From contig OX465587.1 of NCBI GenBank assembly GCA_950022655.1, positions 23,005,716 to 23,069,715 of the forward strand: 64,000 bases of DNA, in the 5' to 3' direction. Under the pieces are notes generated by a model. The model had not been told where the DNA came from. It made no database searches and saw only the letters and a list, made by a program, of their open reading frames with translations. The position numbers and the translations under genes were made by a program. Of this stretch, positions 20,407 through 30,091 are shown piece by piece (positions within the stretch are counted from its first letter, which is position 1; each line of letters opens with the position of its first letter). Source of the stretch: Alentia gelatinosa (lineage: Eukaryota > Annelida > Polychaeta > Phyllodocida > Polynoidae).

Positions 20407-20851
20407 AGGGAAACTATGTTCCGGTGAGAGAAAGTCAAAGTTACGAGGTAATGCTCGGAAAAATTACTGCCTAAGGCCTTGGCCACAGGCAGTAATTTTT
20501 CCAAGCGTCACCGAGTAACTTTGACTTTCTCTCTCCGGAAACTTGTTTTCCCTATTCCTATATACCTTTACCTGTGGTTTAATAACGATAATTAGTGTTA
20601 TTTGCTCACCCATTATCAATCCGAAAGTCAGATCCAACCTTATCGAGTAACTTAACACTCTATGTTTTCTCCCCACTGGGCTTTTCATATGAATTTTGTA
20701 AAAGACGATCTGATTGGTCTATATGTCAACCTTGGGTAATATATGGCAACCTTGCGTAGTATATGGCAACCTTGGGTAGTATGCATAAGTTACTCCACCC
20801 TCAAGAACATGGTGTAAGCATAGAGTGTACAGCCATAGGTATATAGGAATA
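20407..20851 (+). mobile_element. Composite palindrome-plus-module element with exact 15-bp module ends
   Basis: The palindrome at 20407-20553 has arms that include GAGAGAAAGTCAAAGTTACG and CGAGTAACTTTGACTTTCTC; its centre carries AAAAATTACTGCC and GGCAGTAATTTTT. The module at 20553-20851 ends in TATTCCTATATACCT and AGGTATATAGGAATA, a perfect 15-bp inverted pair. Three 20-bp tandem units (ATATGGCAACCTTGGGTAGT type) lie inside at 20721-20780. It starts three bases after the previous element ends. Confidence 0.9.
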
Positions 20852-21592
20852 TGTTAAACGTTACAGCATTTGGCAAGCTAACGTAAGTTCGGTGCGTGGA
20901 CGAACCACATTGCTGTGGTTATACTGACTTCCAGTATCTCTGTGTGTCAACCACTGTCGATGTCATTGAGTAAACTTGTTATCGATTCGTTTCACATATT
21001 AATGCTTTCTAAACTTTATCACATTAATGTCACACATTGTGTTGGTGTGAAAAGAGCCGGTCTTTCTTAATGTAAGTATAGGGTCTTTATGTTCGTACCT
21101 GATGTTCCACCGTGTGTAACAGCCAGCTGCGCTGACAACCTATATACTTTGTCTTTTCCTTTTCCACTGGACGAACCAAGTTGCAAATTGTATATTGAAT
21201 ATGAAGCGAAACGTCACTGAAGATCTTTCGATATTTCGTTATTGCGCGCATTTAGTCGAAGGGATTTTGATAATATGTCTCCAAAATATCTTGGTCGGTC
21301 AGCTATTTTTAAATTTACCGCTCGGATGAGTGCTCTCAGACACGGAGATTGCCTTATATTTTTTCAAAGCATGTATTGGGGTCAAAGCACGCAAAGGGGG
21401 AGGGGTGGGATGGGGGGGGGGGGGGGTTCAAAGCATGCAATCTGTATATGAGTACAAAAGGTAAATGACATACTACACAATATGTACATAATAAGTACTC
21501 TCCCAACGGCGGTGTATGTTTACACTGAGTTCATGCATAGGTATATAAAAAGATTTGGAAATTAGCTTAGTCTTCTTACGTCAAAAATACTT
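20852..21592. other. Unclassified stretch with an orphan module end
   Basis: Mostly unique DNA with a CGAACCA-rich part at 20895-21190 and a G tract at 21404-21426. CATAGGTATATAAAAA at about 21536 looks like the right end of another module, but no matching left end was seen. Confidence 0.35.
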
Positions 21593-21930
21593 ATATAGAA
21601 CGTCCTGACCATGCTGTACAATTCACAGAACGAGATAGTAATTTACGGTTTGTACGGACCGAGGCATTTATGCCGAGTTCCGTACAAACTGTAAATTATC
21701 ATCGAGTTCTGTGACTTGTACAAGCATGGTTGGACGTTATATATTTACTATATGCCCAAAATTGGAAAAAAAAATCATTAATCTAATTTTTAACAACCGA
21801 TATGTTAATAAACATGTATGGCAAGGTGGTCCGTATTTTAGTGTACGGACCAGCGGTCCGTACAGTATTTTTACGCCATATGCTGAAATGGTGCGTATTT
21901 ACAGTTTATACGGCATGGGTATATAGTAAA
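21593..21930 (+). mobile_element. Composite palindrome-plus-module element, A family, copy B
   Basis: The palindrome at 21593-21743 runs from TATATAGAACGTCC to GGACGTTATATA. The module at 21744-21930 has ends TTTACTATATGCCC and GGGTATATAGTAAA. Its internal hairpin is GTACGGACCAGCGGTCCGTAC, followed by AGTATTTTTACG. Where copy A has ACAAAAC/GTTTTGT in the arms, this copy has ACAGAAC/GTTCTGT, so both arms changed together. Confidence 0.9.
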
Positions 21931-22324
21931 CAATAAAATAACTGATCAGATATCTCCTGATGCCGAGTCAGAGGGATATATTTGATTGATAAGTTGCACT
22001 TATGATATGTCACATACATACATCACAGATAATAATTGTCATACCCTGTATGTGTAGCTTTTATTGTGTGCAGTAGAATATGAGAGTCAGCCTCCTCATG
22101 AGAAGACTGCAAATCTACAATGATTTCTGACTTGGCCGTAGTTATTCTCTAGGACGTTTCTTCTCATGTAGCATACAACAGTGTGTGATAAAGCTTTTCC
22201 TGCATCGGATCTTTCTGCCGTTCTATAACAAAGAATTTGATGAGATATGTTTTGCTTGAGCCACAATTGAGCAACCTTTTCTATCGCTGGATACTATGTC
22301 TTGGAGCTATACTGGCAATGTAAG
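21931..22324. other. Unclassified AT-rich stretch
   Basis: No gene or recognised repeat. Confidence 0.3.
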
Positions 22325-24240
22325 TACCACTTCCTTCACCTCTTTTCTGTCTCTGAAGATCTTTTATAGAGGTATAGGGGTAGGTGTCAAAGACCACCTC
22401 CTCATGGAGGATATGGCTCTGTACAGAACAAGGTAGTTCTTAAACTTTTTTTCTGATTGAACCATTGCCCGTAGTTTGAGGCAATGGCAAGGGTCCCAGT
22501 GTTTGAGATAATACTTCCTTTATATTCAACTGTATTCAGTTATCAAATATCATGTGGTCAAATAATTTCTGGTCAGCAATCAACAACTTCTCTTGTGCAC
22601 ACCCAAAAGTGCGTTCAGCTTTACTTTTGCTACACAACTATAGAACCGCTCTTCTGATTTATCACCTTCAAATGTGGTCCTCTTCGAAGGCATTGTAAGC
22701 AGCTTCTCCTCAGATTTCAGCTTCATGCAGATCTTGTGCTATGTTTGGTGGTGCAACCTTTCTACTTGTTAGATTCACAAATTTTACTTGGTCTGGGTCA
22801 AAGGGATTAATCCAGGTGCTTTTTAGTATGTCAACTAAAGAGTCTGCACGATCTTTATCCATTTTTTATTCTTGGAGATTGTAGGTCTAGATGTATCAAT
22901 TTGGAGTCACTTCAACCTGTTTGAATTCAGCTTAGAGGTAGTACCTTTTTACAGCTCCTCCCTTCAGTTGAACCCCTTTGTACGTCCAGGTGTTTATGTT
23001 GTGAGTCTCTTCAACTGCCTGATCCACTGGGATTTGGCCAAGTGGATTTCTTCCTCCAATTTGGACTGAGAACTTTCAACTCCTCATATATTTCTGGTTG
23101 GTCTAGATGCAATCTTGACAGTGTTGCATAATGATAGGGCAAAAATCGTGCATAATTGACTTTGTCATCTGCAAAGCACCAGGAAAATTTCCGATTTTTG
23201 TTTTTTGTTTTTTAAGTCTTTATTGCATTCGATCTTGTACTTGTATGTCTGCTGCCACCACTGCCATAGAAATAATATAGTAAACCTAGCAGCCAATGAC
23301 TTCATTCTCAGCAAACCACGACCTTCACCCTGACCACCTTACATAGTAATAATAGCGCCCTGGGACGGTTCTACAATCTATAGTTCACCTGAATCTAGTG
23401 GGCCAAAACCACCTTCGTGTTCAAGCTCAAGGCACCCAATGAATTGATTCCAGGCAAGCTTCATAAGTGCTATATATAATAGTTTGTGAGCTCTGATACC
23501 TCAGTTATATTGTCGCCCTTTCATAACTCCTGTTATTGTACCTTCTACTGTCCCTCCGGCCTCAACGCATAGCTCACACGGTCCCGCATCCTGGAAGCAT
23601 TTTTCCAATTGTTTACAACAGGTATCCAATGAGGTACAAATCCCCACCCTGATTATCAAGCCAATTGATTACAACAGGTTTCCAATGAGGTACAAATCCC
23701 CACCCTGATTATCAAGCCAATTATTTACAACAGGTTTCCAATGAGATGCAAATCACTCATCTTGATTATCAAGCCCTTGGATTGTTCATGCTTCCACACC
23801 AGCTCAGCAACTTTAGAAAATATTGCCTGATCAATCACAAGTTTTTTTCTAGCTCAAGACTTTGTTTGATTGAAGTGACTGAATTAGTATTTCATGAATG
23901 GTCTATATGTCAGTGGCAGGAGCATAGATGGTTTTCAAATAGCCCATTGTGTCCTGGATTACCTCAATATTGTGTTGAATAAGTATTTTAAAACCAGTCA
24001 CGCTAGTGATTGCTTGAGCATCATTGTTGAACATTCTTGCAAAAAGCCAGACAGAATTCTCGACCTGTTTTTCTCTGACTTATGTGACAATTCCCACTTC
24101 AATTGTTTGGAGACTGGATGGGCCCACGATATTTCCTGCACCTTTATTCATCTACTTGAGGTGCTCTTGCTGAGGTACTGTTTGGTTTTTGGAATGATTA
24201 GCACAGTATCCATTTCATCCAGTCGGCTGTAAGAAACCCA
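22325..24240 (-). pseudogene. Decayed member of a multi-copy invertebrate repeat-family protein
   Basis: Read on the minus strand, fragments appear in the order expected for a large uncharacterised protein that recurs in many invertebrate genomes. They are IYAPATDI..TIHEILIQSL (about 23900), GPCELCVEAGGTVEGTITGV (about 23560), NYARFLPYHYATLSRLHLDQ (about 23130), a PVDQAVEE-like piece with QLKGGAVKRYYL (about 23000), MDKDRADSLVDILKSTWINP (from 22862) and EERFYSCVAKVKLNAF. Many stops and frameshifts separate them, so it is not functional. A 56-bp tandem repeat interrupts it at 23605-23775. The C-terminal part is repeated at 28408-28805. The family match is from memory of its motifs. Confidence 0.7.
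23605..23775. repeat. 56-bp tandem repeat, three copies
   Basis: CCAATT..TTACAACAGG starts units at 23605, 23661 and 23717, each with CCAATGAG and CTGATTATCAAG; the third has more changes. The repeat lies inside the decayed minus-strand gene and, at 56 bp, shifts the frame with every unit. Confidence 0.95.
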
Positions 24241-24534
24241 GTGACAGTCTCTTGAGTATTAGGATCAGTTCCACATTTCTAGTGAGTGCTTTGACAGAAT
24301 ATGTCAGGAGATTGTGTTTTGGAGGCTTTATGATCAGCACCCTCCCCTGACTATGATTCTGTTAAAAAATACTCAATGGAAAACAGGATTCAGCTGGTAA
24401 GATTTGTCACGCATGACATAAAGTAATACATTAACAATATATTGAAAAATTATTGGTTTAGAAGTAAATAGAATTGCTAGGTCCAACTTTCATGGGGGTA
24501 AAGGCGATTGTCTTCAATGTCCTGGTATTGTAGT
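24241..24534. other. Unclassified AT-rich stretch
   Basis: No gene or recognised repeat. Confidence 0.3.
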
Positions 24535-25484
24535 GAAACGTGTTTACCTTATTGGGATATTATTCTTGTGGAACAATATCACACGACGAGCGCGTGCGAT
24601 ATTTTTATCATAAGAAACAAGGTACAACAGGCCGTTCCAATAAGGTTAACAAGTTTCAGTTGTTATACCTCTAAATATGGATAATTAATTATTTGCCAAA
24701 ACGTGACGACGTCGAACCGATTTTCAGAGTCTCTTGGGCAGGCGGAAGCGACCTGCTATTCTTTACGTGCATGCGCGAACGTCACAATAATTTAAACGCT
24801 TTTAGAATTATTTCATTTGCATTATTTATGATTATATCATTTTGGAATTTTCGGTATCAATTTTTTAGTCTATGGCCACTCAAAAAAAAACTTGTTTCTC
24901 ATCACTGCGGGCATCAGAAAAAACGATTTTAGAAATTTTTTTTTTTGAATAGATGAATCTTGATAGAAATTTAGAGCTCCTGATGTCAGGGATGCATTAA
25001 ATGTATAGCCAGTAAAAATCTGGAAACCCTGCATAAGTGGCCACTTTGGTCCGGATCAGAGGGTGGCCACTTATGTGGGGTAGTACTGTATGTCTGAGGG
25101 ACATTTTATGACACTTCAAAAGCCATCTTTGATATAGCCAAAAAGAAAAAAAAAGCGCCCTCGTCATATTTTTCATGGCTTGGTGATGAGAAACGAGTTT
25201 TTTTTTGAGTGGCCAAAATAATATACATCTATCTTCTATTTACGTATTTTCATGTAACTGATTTTACACATATTCGCGTTGCTATCGACTTTGTTTACAT
25301 TTAAGTGAGACCTTGTGATGTCCGCGGATTCACGTCTTGAATAGGTCGGTTGATGTTTTCTTAACCAATTATATTGTGTATTCAATGTATGGTGGTACGT
25401 TGCCATACCCGCACAGTGTCAACTACCACTCCCTTAGCAGAGGTTGGTATTTATCATATTTTCTGGCATAGGTATATATTATTA
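24535..25484 (+). mobile_element. Composite palindrome-plus-module element with a MITE inside
   Basis: The palindrome at 24535-24657 has outer arms with ACCTTATTGG and CCAATAAGGT and inner arms ATATCACACG and CGTGCGATAT. The probable module starts TTGTTATACCT (24660) and ends AGGTATATATTATTA (25470-25484); the Harbinger-like MITE at 24874-25214 is inserted in it. The module boundary is less certain than in the other copies. Confidence 0.55.
24874..25214 (-). mobile_element. Harbinger-like MITE, copy 2 (inverted)
   Basis: Reverse complement of 9513-9910 with small deletions. The TIRs GGCCACTCAAAAAAAAAC and TTTTTTTTTGAGTGGCC, the GTGATGAGAAACAAG boxes and the interior GCATAAGTGG block are conserved. 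The flanking trinucleotides no longer match. It lies inside the module of the composite element that begins with the palindrome at 24535. Confidence 0.75.
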
Positions 25485-25556
25485 CATACCTATGGTCGAA
25501 TGTCTATGATATACTAACCGTTGCCAAGGATGCTTTATTGAGAGAAAAAGTGGTAC

Positions 25557-26053
25557 TTATATAGAACGTCCTGACCATGCTGTACAATTCACAGAATGAG
25601 ATGGTAATTTACAGTTTGTAAGGACCAAGGCGTTTACACCGAGTTCTGTACAAATTGTAAATTACCATCTAGTTCTGTGAATTGTACAGCATGGTTGGGC
25701 GTTATATATTTACTATATACCCGAAATTTAAAAAAAAATCATTAATCAACTAATTTGAAATTTGAAAAGCTACCAATGATTATCGCTGATTATCAGTGAG
25801 TTTTAAGTTATTTCTTAATTTGCTGAAGTAATTTAGATGGGGTAGGATAAATTCTAAACCAAACTTGAGTTAGTTGTGTTGTTTATCGCACTCCGGAAAT
25901 GTCGCTTATCACTGCACTCAGCTTCGCCTCGCGCAGTAAACGCGACATTGCCGTTGTGCGATAAACAACAAAACGACTATCTCTCGTTTGGTTTCTCCTA
26001 AATATATATGATATGAAATAAAAAAAAAAAATTAAAAAAATGGGTATATAGTA
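25557..26053 (+). mobile_element. Composite element, A family, copy C, with a nested element
   Basis: The palindrome at 25557-25708 is of the A family, with arms TACAATTCACAGAAT and GTTCTGTGAATTGTA. The module ends are TTTACTATATACCC (25709-25722) and GGGTATATAGTAA (26042-26053). The module interior is replaced or interrupted by a palindrome of another family (25856-25995). Confidence 0.8.
25856..25995 (-). mobile_element. Foldback element of the AAACCAAAC family, copy 1
   Basis: Arms AAACCAAACTTGAGTTAG and its imperfect complement, TTGTTTATCGCA and TGCGATAAACAA, and a centre with GCTTCGCCTCGCG. GGGGTAGGATAAAT just to the left (25839-25852) is the start of its module, read on the minus strand. 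Other copies are at 38279 and 40176. Confidence 0.8.
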
Positions 26054-26062
26054 ATTACTCCA

Positions 26063-26359
26063 AAGAGATGGCCGTTCAAGGTCTTTTGATGCCATAAATA
26101 CGTCCCAACGCTGCAGGTGGAGAGACCTATTTATAGCATCAAAAGGCCGAGAATGGCATCCCTTCAAGTCCAGTCACTACGTTTTCTTATTATAACATAC
26201 CTAAATATCAAGAAAATGCCTTTAAATACTTTTTTATGGACCTATTGTACTGAGACTTTCACAGTGCGCCCAAATGTTCACTACGGAACATTATTTATAC
26301 TGCACCCCGAGGTGCGGGTAGTATTTTATAGATGTTCAGCCATAGGTATGTAATAATAA
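26063..26359 (+). mobile_element. Composite palindrome-plus-module element, TTATTATAACATACCTA type
   Basis: The palindrome at 26063-26163 has arms TCTTTTGATGCCATAAATA and TTTATAGCATCAAAAGGCC. The module at 26187-26359 has ends TTATTATAACATACCTA and TAGGTATGTAATAATAA (16 of 17 pair). A small hairpin, GCACC..GGTGC (26312-26325), precedes GTAGTATTTTATAG. An inverted copy of the palindrome is at 27471-27610. Confidence 0.85.
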
Positions 26360-26532
26360 CCCTTTCACTACGTTGCATAGCACCAAATATACAAATTGAA
26401 ATATGCCGCTGTAGTACCATTTTCACCACTGTAGTACGCTGGTGTTTTTCACAATATCCACATTGACGTCATTATATCACACCTCCATGGAAATTCAAAA
26501 TAATTAGGATGTTGTATTAGGAAAAGTCCAAA

Positions 26533-26809
26533 CTGTGGACGAAACGGTTCCTGTTCGAGGTCAGTCTTCGATTTTATACTGCCTGACGCCACAGGCAGAA
26601 GCAGTATGAAATCGATGACTGACCGAGAATGAGAACCATTTCGTCTACAGTAAGGAAGTTTGCTTATTATCATATACCTTAAATTGGTGAATAAACGCTA
26701 TTTTAATGACATACAAAGTTGCAGTGGCAGCAGGCACGAACATTATAATTGCTGCACCCCTAGCAGCGGGCAGTATTTAATAGACATTTGGACATAGGTA
26801 TAATAATAA
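26533..26809 (+). mobile_element. Composite palindrome-plus-module element, second TTATTAT type
   Basis: The palindrome at 26533-26650 runs from CTGTGGACGAAACGGTTC to GAACCATTTCGTCTACAG with inner CTGCCTG and CAGGCAG. The module at 26664-26809 has ends TTATTATCATATACCT and AGGTATAATAATAA. A small hairpin GCTGC..GCAGC (26751-26766) precedes GCAGTATTTAATAG. The palindrome is unrelated in sequence to the one at 26063, although the modules are built alike. Confidence 0.85.
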
Positions 26810-27091
26810 AACAGTATTAATATTAACTATGATATAGTTTTACATAGATTGGAATGATATCAAAATATTTGCATTGTTTCATAAAAATAAATAGCAATTA
26901 CTTAAATTAAATACTGTACTCTGCCTGGGAATGCCTTCAGGCATCAGAGCGTACTATGCCCCGGAATGCCTTCAGACTTCATGGCCTAGCTAAAGGATTA
27001 ATCATGTTCTGGCACCCTGTCAATGGTCAATATTTGGACGCACTATGCCCTTAGTCAATACCTCGAGTTAACAGGTACATAAAATAAGTAC
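26810..27091. other. Spacer with a short repeated phrase
   Basis: CTGGGAATGCCTTCAG and CCGGAATGCCTTCAG repeat at 26927 and 26961. No gene seen. Confidence 0.35.
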
Positions 27092-27432
27092 TTATATTCA
27101 ACGTCCTGACCATGCTGTACAAGTCACAGAACGAGATGGTAATTTACGGTTTGTATGGACCAAGGCGTTTACGCCGAGTTCTGAAAAAACAGTAAATTAA
27201 CATCGAGTTCTGTGACTTGTACAAGCATGGTTGGACGTTATATATTTACTATATACCCGAAATTTAAAAAAAAAATCATTAATTTTATTTTCATTAATTT
27301 CATATTTTAATAAATGTGTATGGGTAGGTAGTCCGTATTTTCCTGTACGGACCAGTGGTCCATACAGTATATTTACGTCATATGCCGAAATGGTGCGTAT
27401 TTACAGTATATACGGCATGGGTATATAGTAAA
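27092..27432 (+). mobile_element. Composite palindrome-plus-module element, A family, copy D
   Basis: The palindrome at 27092-27244 has a damaged inner right arm (GAAAAAACAGTAAATTAAC). The module at 27245-27432 has exact 14-bp ends, TTTACTATATACCC and GGGTATATAGTAAA. The internal hairpin is GTACGGACCAGTGGTCCATAC, followed by AGTATATTTACG. Confidence 0.9.
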
Positions 27433-27470
27433 TAAAACTGTCTCTTGATATTTCAGTATGTAATGATAAG

Positions 27471-27610
27471 AAAACGTAGTGGCTGAACCCAAAGGGATGC
27501 CATTCTCGGCCTTTTGATGCCATAAATACGACCCTCTGCCTGTTGCGTTTGTGGCATTTATGGCATCAACATACCTTGAATGGCCATCCCTACGGGATCA
27601 GTAACCACGT
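27471..27610 (-). mobile_element. Palindrome related to 26063, inverted and without a full module
   Basis: The arms GGGATGCCATTCTCGGCC and TGGCCATCCC enclose CTTTTGATGCCATAAATACG and its complement. On the minus strand the module start (CTTATCATTACATACT) follows, but it is cut off near element D. Confidence 0.75.
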
Positions 27611-28030
27611 TTTCTCTCGATTGTGAATGCCAGGGATTTGGACATTTCAATGGCCTCATGACAGTATATTGCACCATGACCAATCACCACTACGTTGCAG
27701 TATCTCTGTAGGCTGAAACATGGTATCTGCAACACCGAATCATGCATTGATGTGCTTTGTAGGCATGTATGGATCACTACTTGCGATAGGACATACTAGA
27801 TATTATTCTAGAGTAACCAGGAACAGCACAATTGTTTCTATGGTAGATTTTCTTTAAAAAAAAATTCAATTAAAGTAATTTAAATATAACATCCTGTCAG
27901 CATTGCGCTATTATCAGGAATAAAATGTCGATGCTTTATACCTACAAGATGTTATTCATATATAATTGCACACTGGTTCATCAATGATGAACGTGCTATT
28001 TTTTTCCTGGTTATTCCTTGCATGAGGCCA
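27611..28030. other. Unclassified stretch with a fragment of the 400-bp repeat
   Basis: About 40 bp near 27955-28000 match the 3' end of the 400-bp repeat. Nothing else is recognised. Confidence 0.4.
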
Positions 28031-28290
28031 ATATGACAATATTGTTTTAGAATTTCTAGCACCTGCAATCTATAGTTATCTTGTAATGGGCAGAATGGTG
28101 TTTTCAGTGAGATTGTCAAAATTCATGGTCAGTGGTACATGCGATTTCTGACATAAGTTATTCATCTGGCAATCCTATCAGACCTGGCCATGAACTACAG
28201 ACATGTAGGTATTCAAAGAGGTATTGGTAGAAGTACTCTCTCAAGGTGGGCCCTTTTTCTGAATTTCGTCTCATGGACTATAACACCTTG
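28031..28290 (-). repeat. Dispersed repeat, inverted partner of 17983-18235
   Basis: Holds the same landmarks on the minus strand (CAATATTGTTTTAG, TCATCTGGCAATCCTATC, CTCATGGACTATAA). Confidence 0.8.
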
Positions 28291-28334
28291 GACTACACCT
28301 CACCCTGCTCACAGTCCCTGCCACTCCTCCTGAT

Positions 28335-28871
28335 GTCCACTAACAATCAACTCTGTAATAATGTATAATATAGTATAGCTCTTCTCATTGTAATAAGATA
28401 CTGACAATGCCACTACCACTTCCTTCACCTGCTTTCGGTCTCTGAAGATCTTTTATAGAGGTGTAGAGGAAGGCATCAAAGACTACATCAACACATTGAT
28501 TCTCACCTCCTTCATGGAAGACATGGATCTGTACAGAACTAGCTAGTTCTTCAAATATTTTTGTGTGATTGAACCATTGCCCTTAGTTTGAGGCCATGGC
28601 AAGGGTCCCAGAGTGTGATACAATACTTCCTTCATATTCTGCTGCCTATTTTCAGCTATCATAATCATGTGGTCAAATAATATCTGGTCAGCAATCAACA
28701 CAACTTCTCTTGTGCACATCCAAAAATGCCTTCAGCTTTAGTTTTGCTACACAACTATAGAACTGCTGTTCTGAAATATCACCTTCAAATGTGGTCCTCT
28801 TCAAAGGTCCACTAACAATTAACTCTGTAATAATGTATAATATAGTATAGCTCTCCTCATTGTAATAAGAT
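28335..28871. repeat. 65-bp direct repeats flanking a protein fragment
   Basis: 28335-28399 and 28807-28871 are near-identical (GTCCACTAACAAT, CTCTGTAATAATGTATAATA, TAGTATAGCTC, CATTGTAATAAGAT). The second copy continues into GATTGTCTGAATTAACCAATAAATG, which looks like an LTR R-U5 region with a poly(A) signal. The flanked segment is the minus-strand pseudogene copy at 28408-28805. This may be a partial LTR broken by an insertion, or a local duplication. Confidence 0.7.
28408..28805 (-). pseudogene. C-terminal fragment of the repeat-family protein, copy 2
   Basis: On the minus strand it reads KRTTFEGDISEQQFYSCVAK. After a frameshift it reads ADQILFDHMIMIAENRQQNM and KEVLYHTLGPLPWPQTKGNG, followed by a stop and a last piece with DVVFDAFLYTSIKDLQ. 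It aligns without long gaps to 22325-22690. It ends exactly at the flanking direct repeats. Confidence 0.7.
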
Positions 28872-29518
28872 CGTGTTTGTGATTGTCTGAATTAACCAAT
28901 AAATGTGTAAGACCTAAACACATTATTTGTTGTCGATTATTAAGTCTGAAAAGATTATAGTCTGTGGTAAAAGTAATAAAAGGGGCAATTTAATTGAAAA
29001 TTCTGTAGTAGCGAAATTGTTTCTCCGCGAAAAACTCCATTGTAAAGACGAGAGTTGCGATATCCGACGCACAGTTTATAAGCATCCCTTCAGGGGAGAT
29101 GTGGTGAAGGGTGGATCCGCCAGGTGTCAGCACCAAAGTCATTCAGACTCCATTCTTCGCAGCACCAACGACTCAGTGGTGTCTCACAGGAGAAGGACAA
29201 ATATATGATCGTTTCCTTATACGTATAGTCTTCCGGAGGTAACAATTATATATCTATTAACATTTTTAAATCATAAGATAAGTTAAAGCTATGAATTGCT
29301 GGTGTCTTGGTTTGAAATGGACCGATTTTGGATTGTTTTCATTTTGAAGGCTTTGAACGAGACGCTGTATGTGTAGGTAGTAAAGTTCAGTGATACAGAC
29401 AATGCACAACTTGGATATTCTAGGCACATCAGTAGGTAATTATACCCATATAGAGTACCAATGTTGTCTTCCTTCTGCTTATGATAGGTCAGGAGTTCCT
29501 TATAGTAATTTGCTTTTG
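28872..29518. other. Possible LTR-like remnant, otherwise unclassified
   Basis: A 93-codon open frame at 28927-29208 has no recognised motif. The start of the stretch (CCAATAAATG) suggests the 3' part of an LTR, but no primer-binding site or polypurine tract was found. Confidence 0.3.
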
Positions 29519-30091
29519 ACAGGGTTCGTACTGAGCCGGAAAACCTGGAAAGCCTGGAATCACGCTTTTGAGTTTTCCAGGCCTGGAAAGCCTGGAATTC
29601 TCACAGAGAGTCTGGAAAAATCTGGAAGAGCCTGGAAAATTTAGTTTTGCATAAAAACAATTTTCTTTAGTCTATCATTATTACCTCTCCTTAACTATGG
29701 TACTTAACTGCCTATGGAATTTTAGTGACTTGGATCAAGTAGTTCAAAAATCCTTTATTTGATCATGTATAGCAAATTGCTAATTATATGACATGGATTT
29801 GATTATTTATCTTCATATTTAGAAATGGCAAATAAATTGAAGATATCTATCCCAAGTCATTGAAATTCCACAAGTAGTAAGGAAGATGAAGAAATTCTAA
29901 CTAAATGTGGTGATGAATCAGACATTGTTTTAAAAACAGTGACCAGATATGATATGCACCTTTCAGAAAACAAATAATGACTGCTTTCATTCACTAGCAA
30001 GATGGTATTGATTCACATTGTTATGTGCCTGGAAAAAATATTAAAGTCTGGAAAAAGCCTGGAATTTTATTGGTCTATGTGCGAACCCCGT
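29519..30091. mobile_element. Non-autonomous element with ACAGGGTTCG ends and CCTGGAAA repeats
   Basis: ACAGGGTTCGTAC at the left and GTGCGAACCCCGT at the right form imperfect TIRs of a 573-bp segment. The left 130 bp hold about nine CCTGGAAA-like words; the right end holds three more. CAGGG-type ends suggest a hAT relative; the flanks TTTTGA and TTTCGA could be a worn duplication. Confidence 0.6.

Noticed and set aside
26187..26359. CRISPR array or phase-variable cassette as an explanation for the repeated palindromes
   Set aside because: There are no regularly spaced short repeats, the setting is an animal genome, and the layout fits mobile elements.
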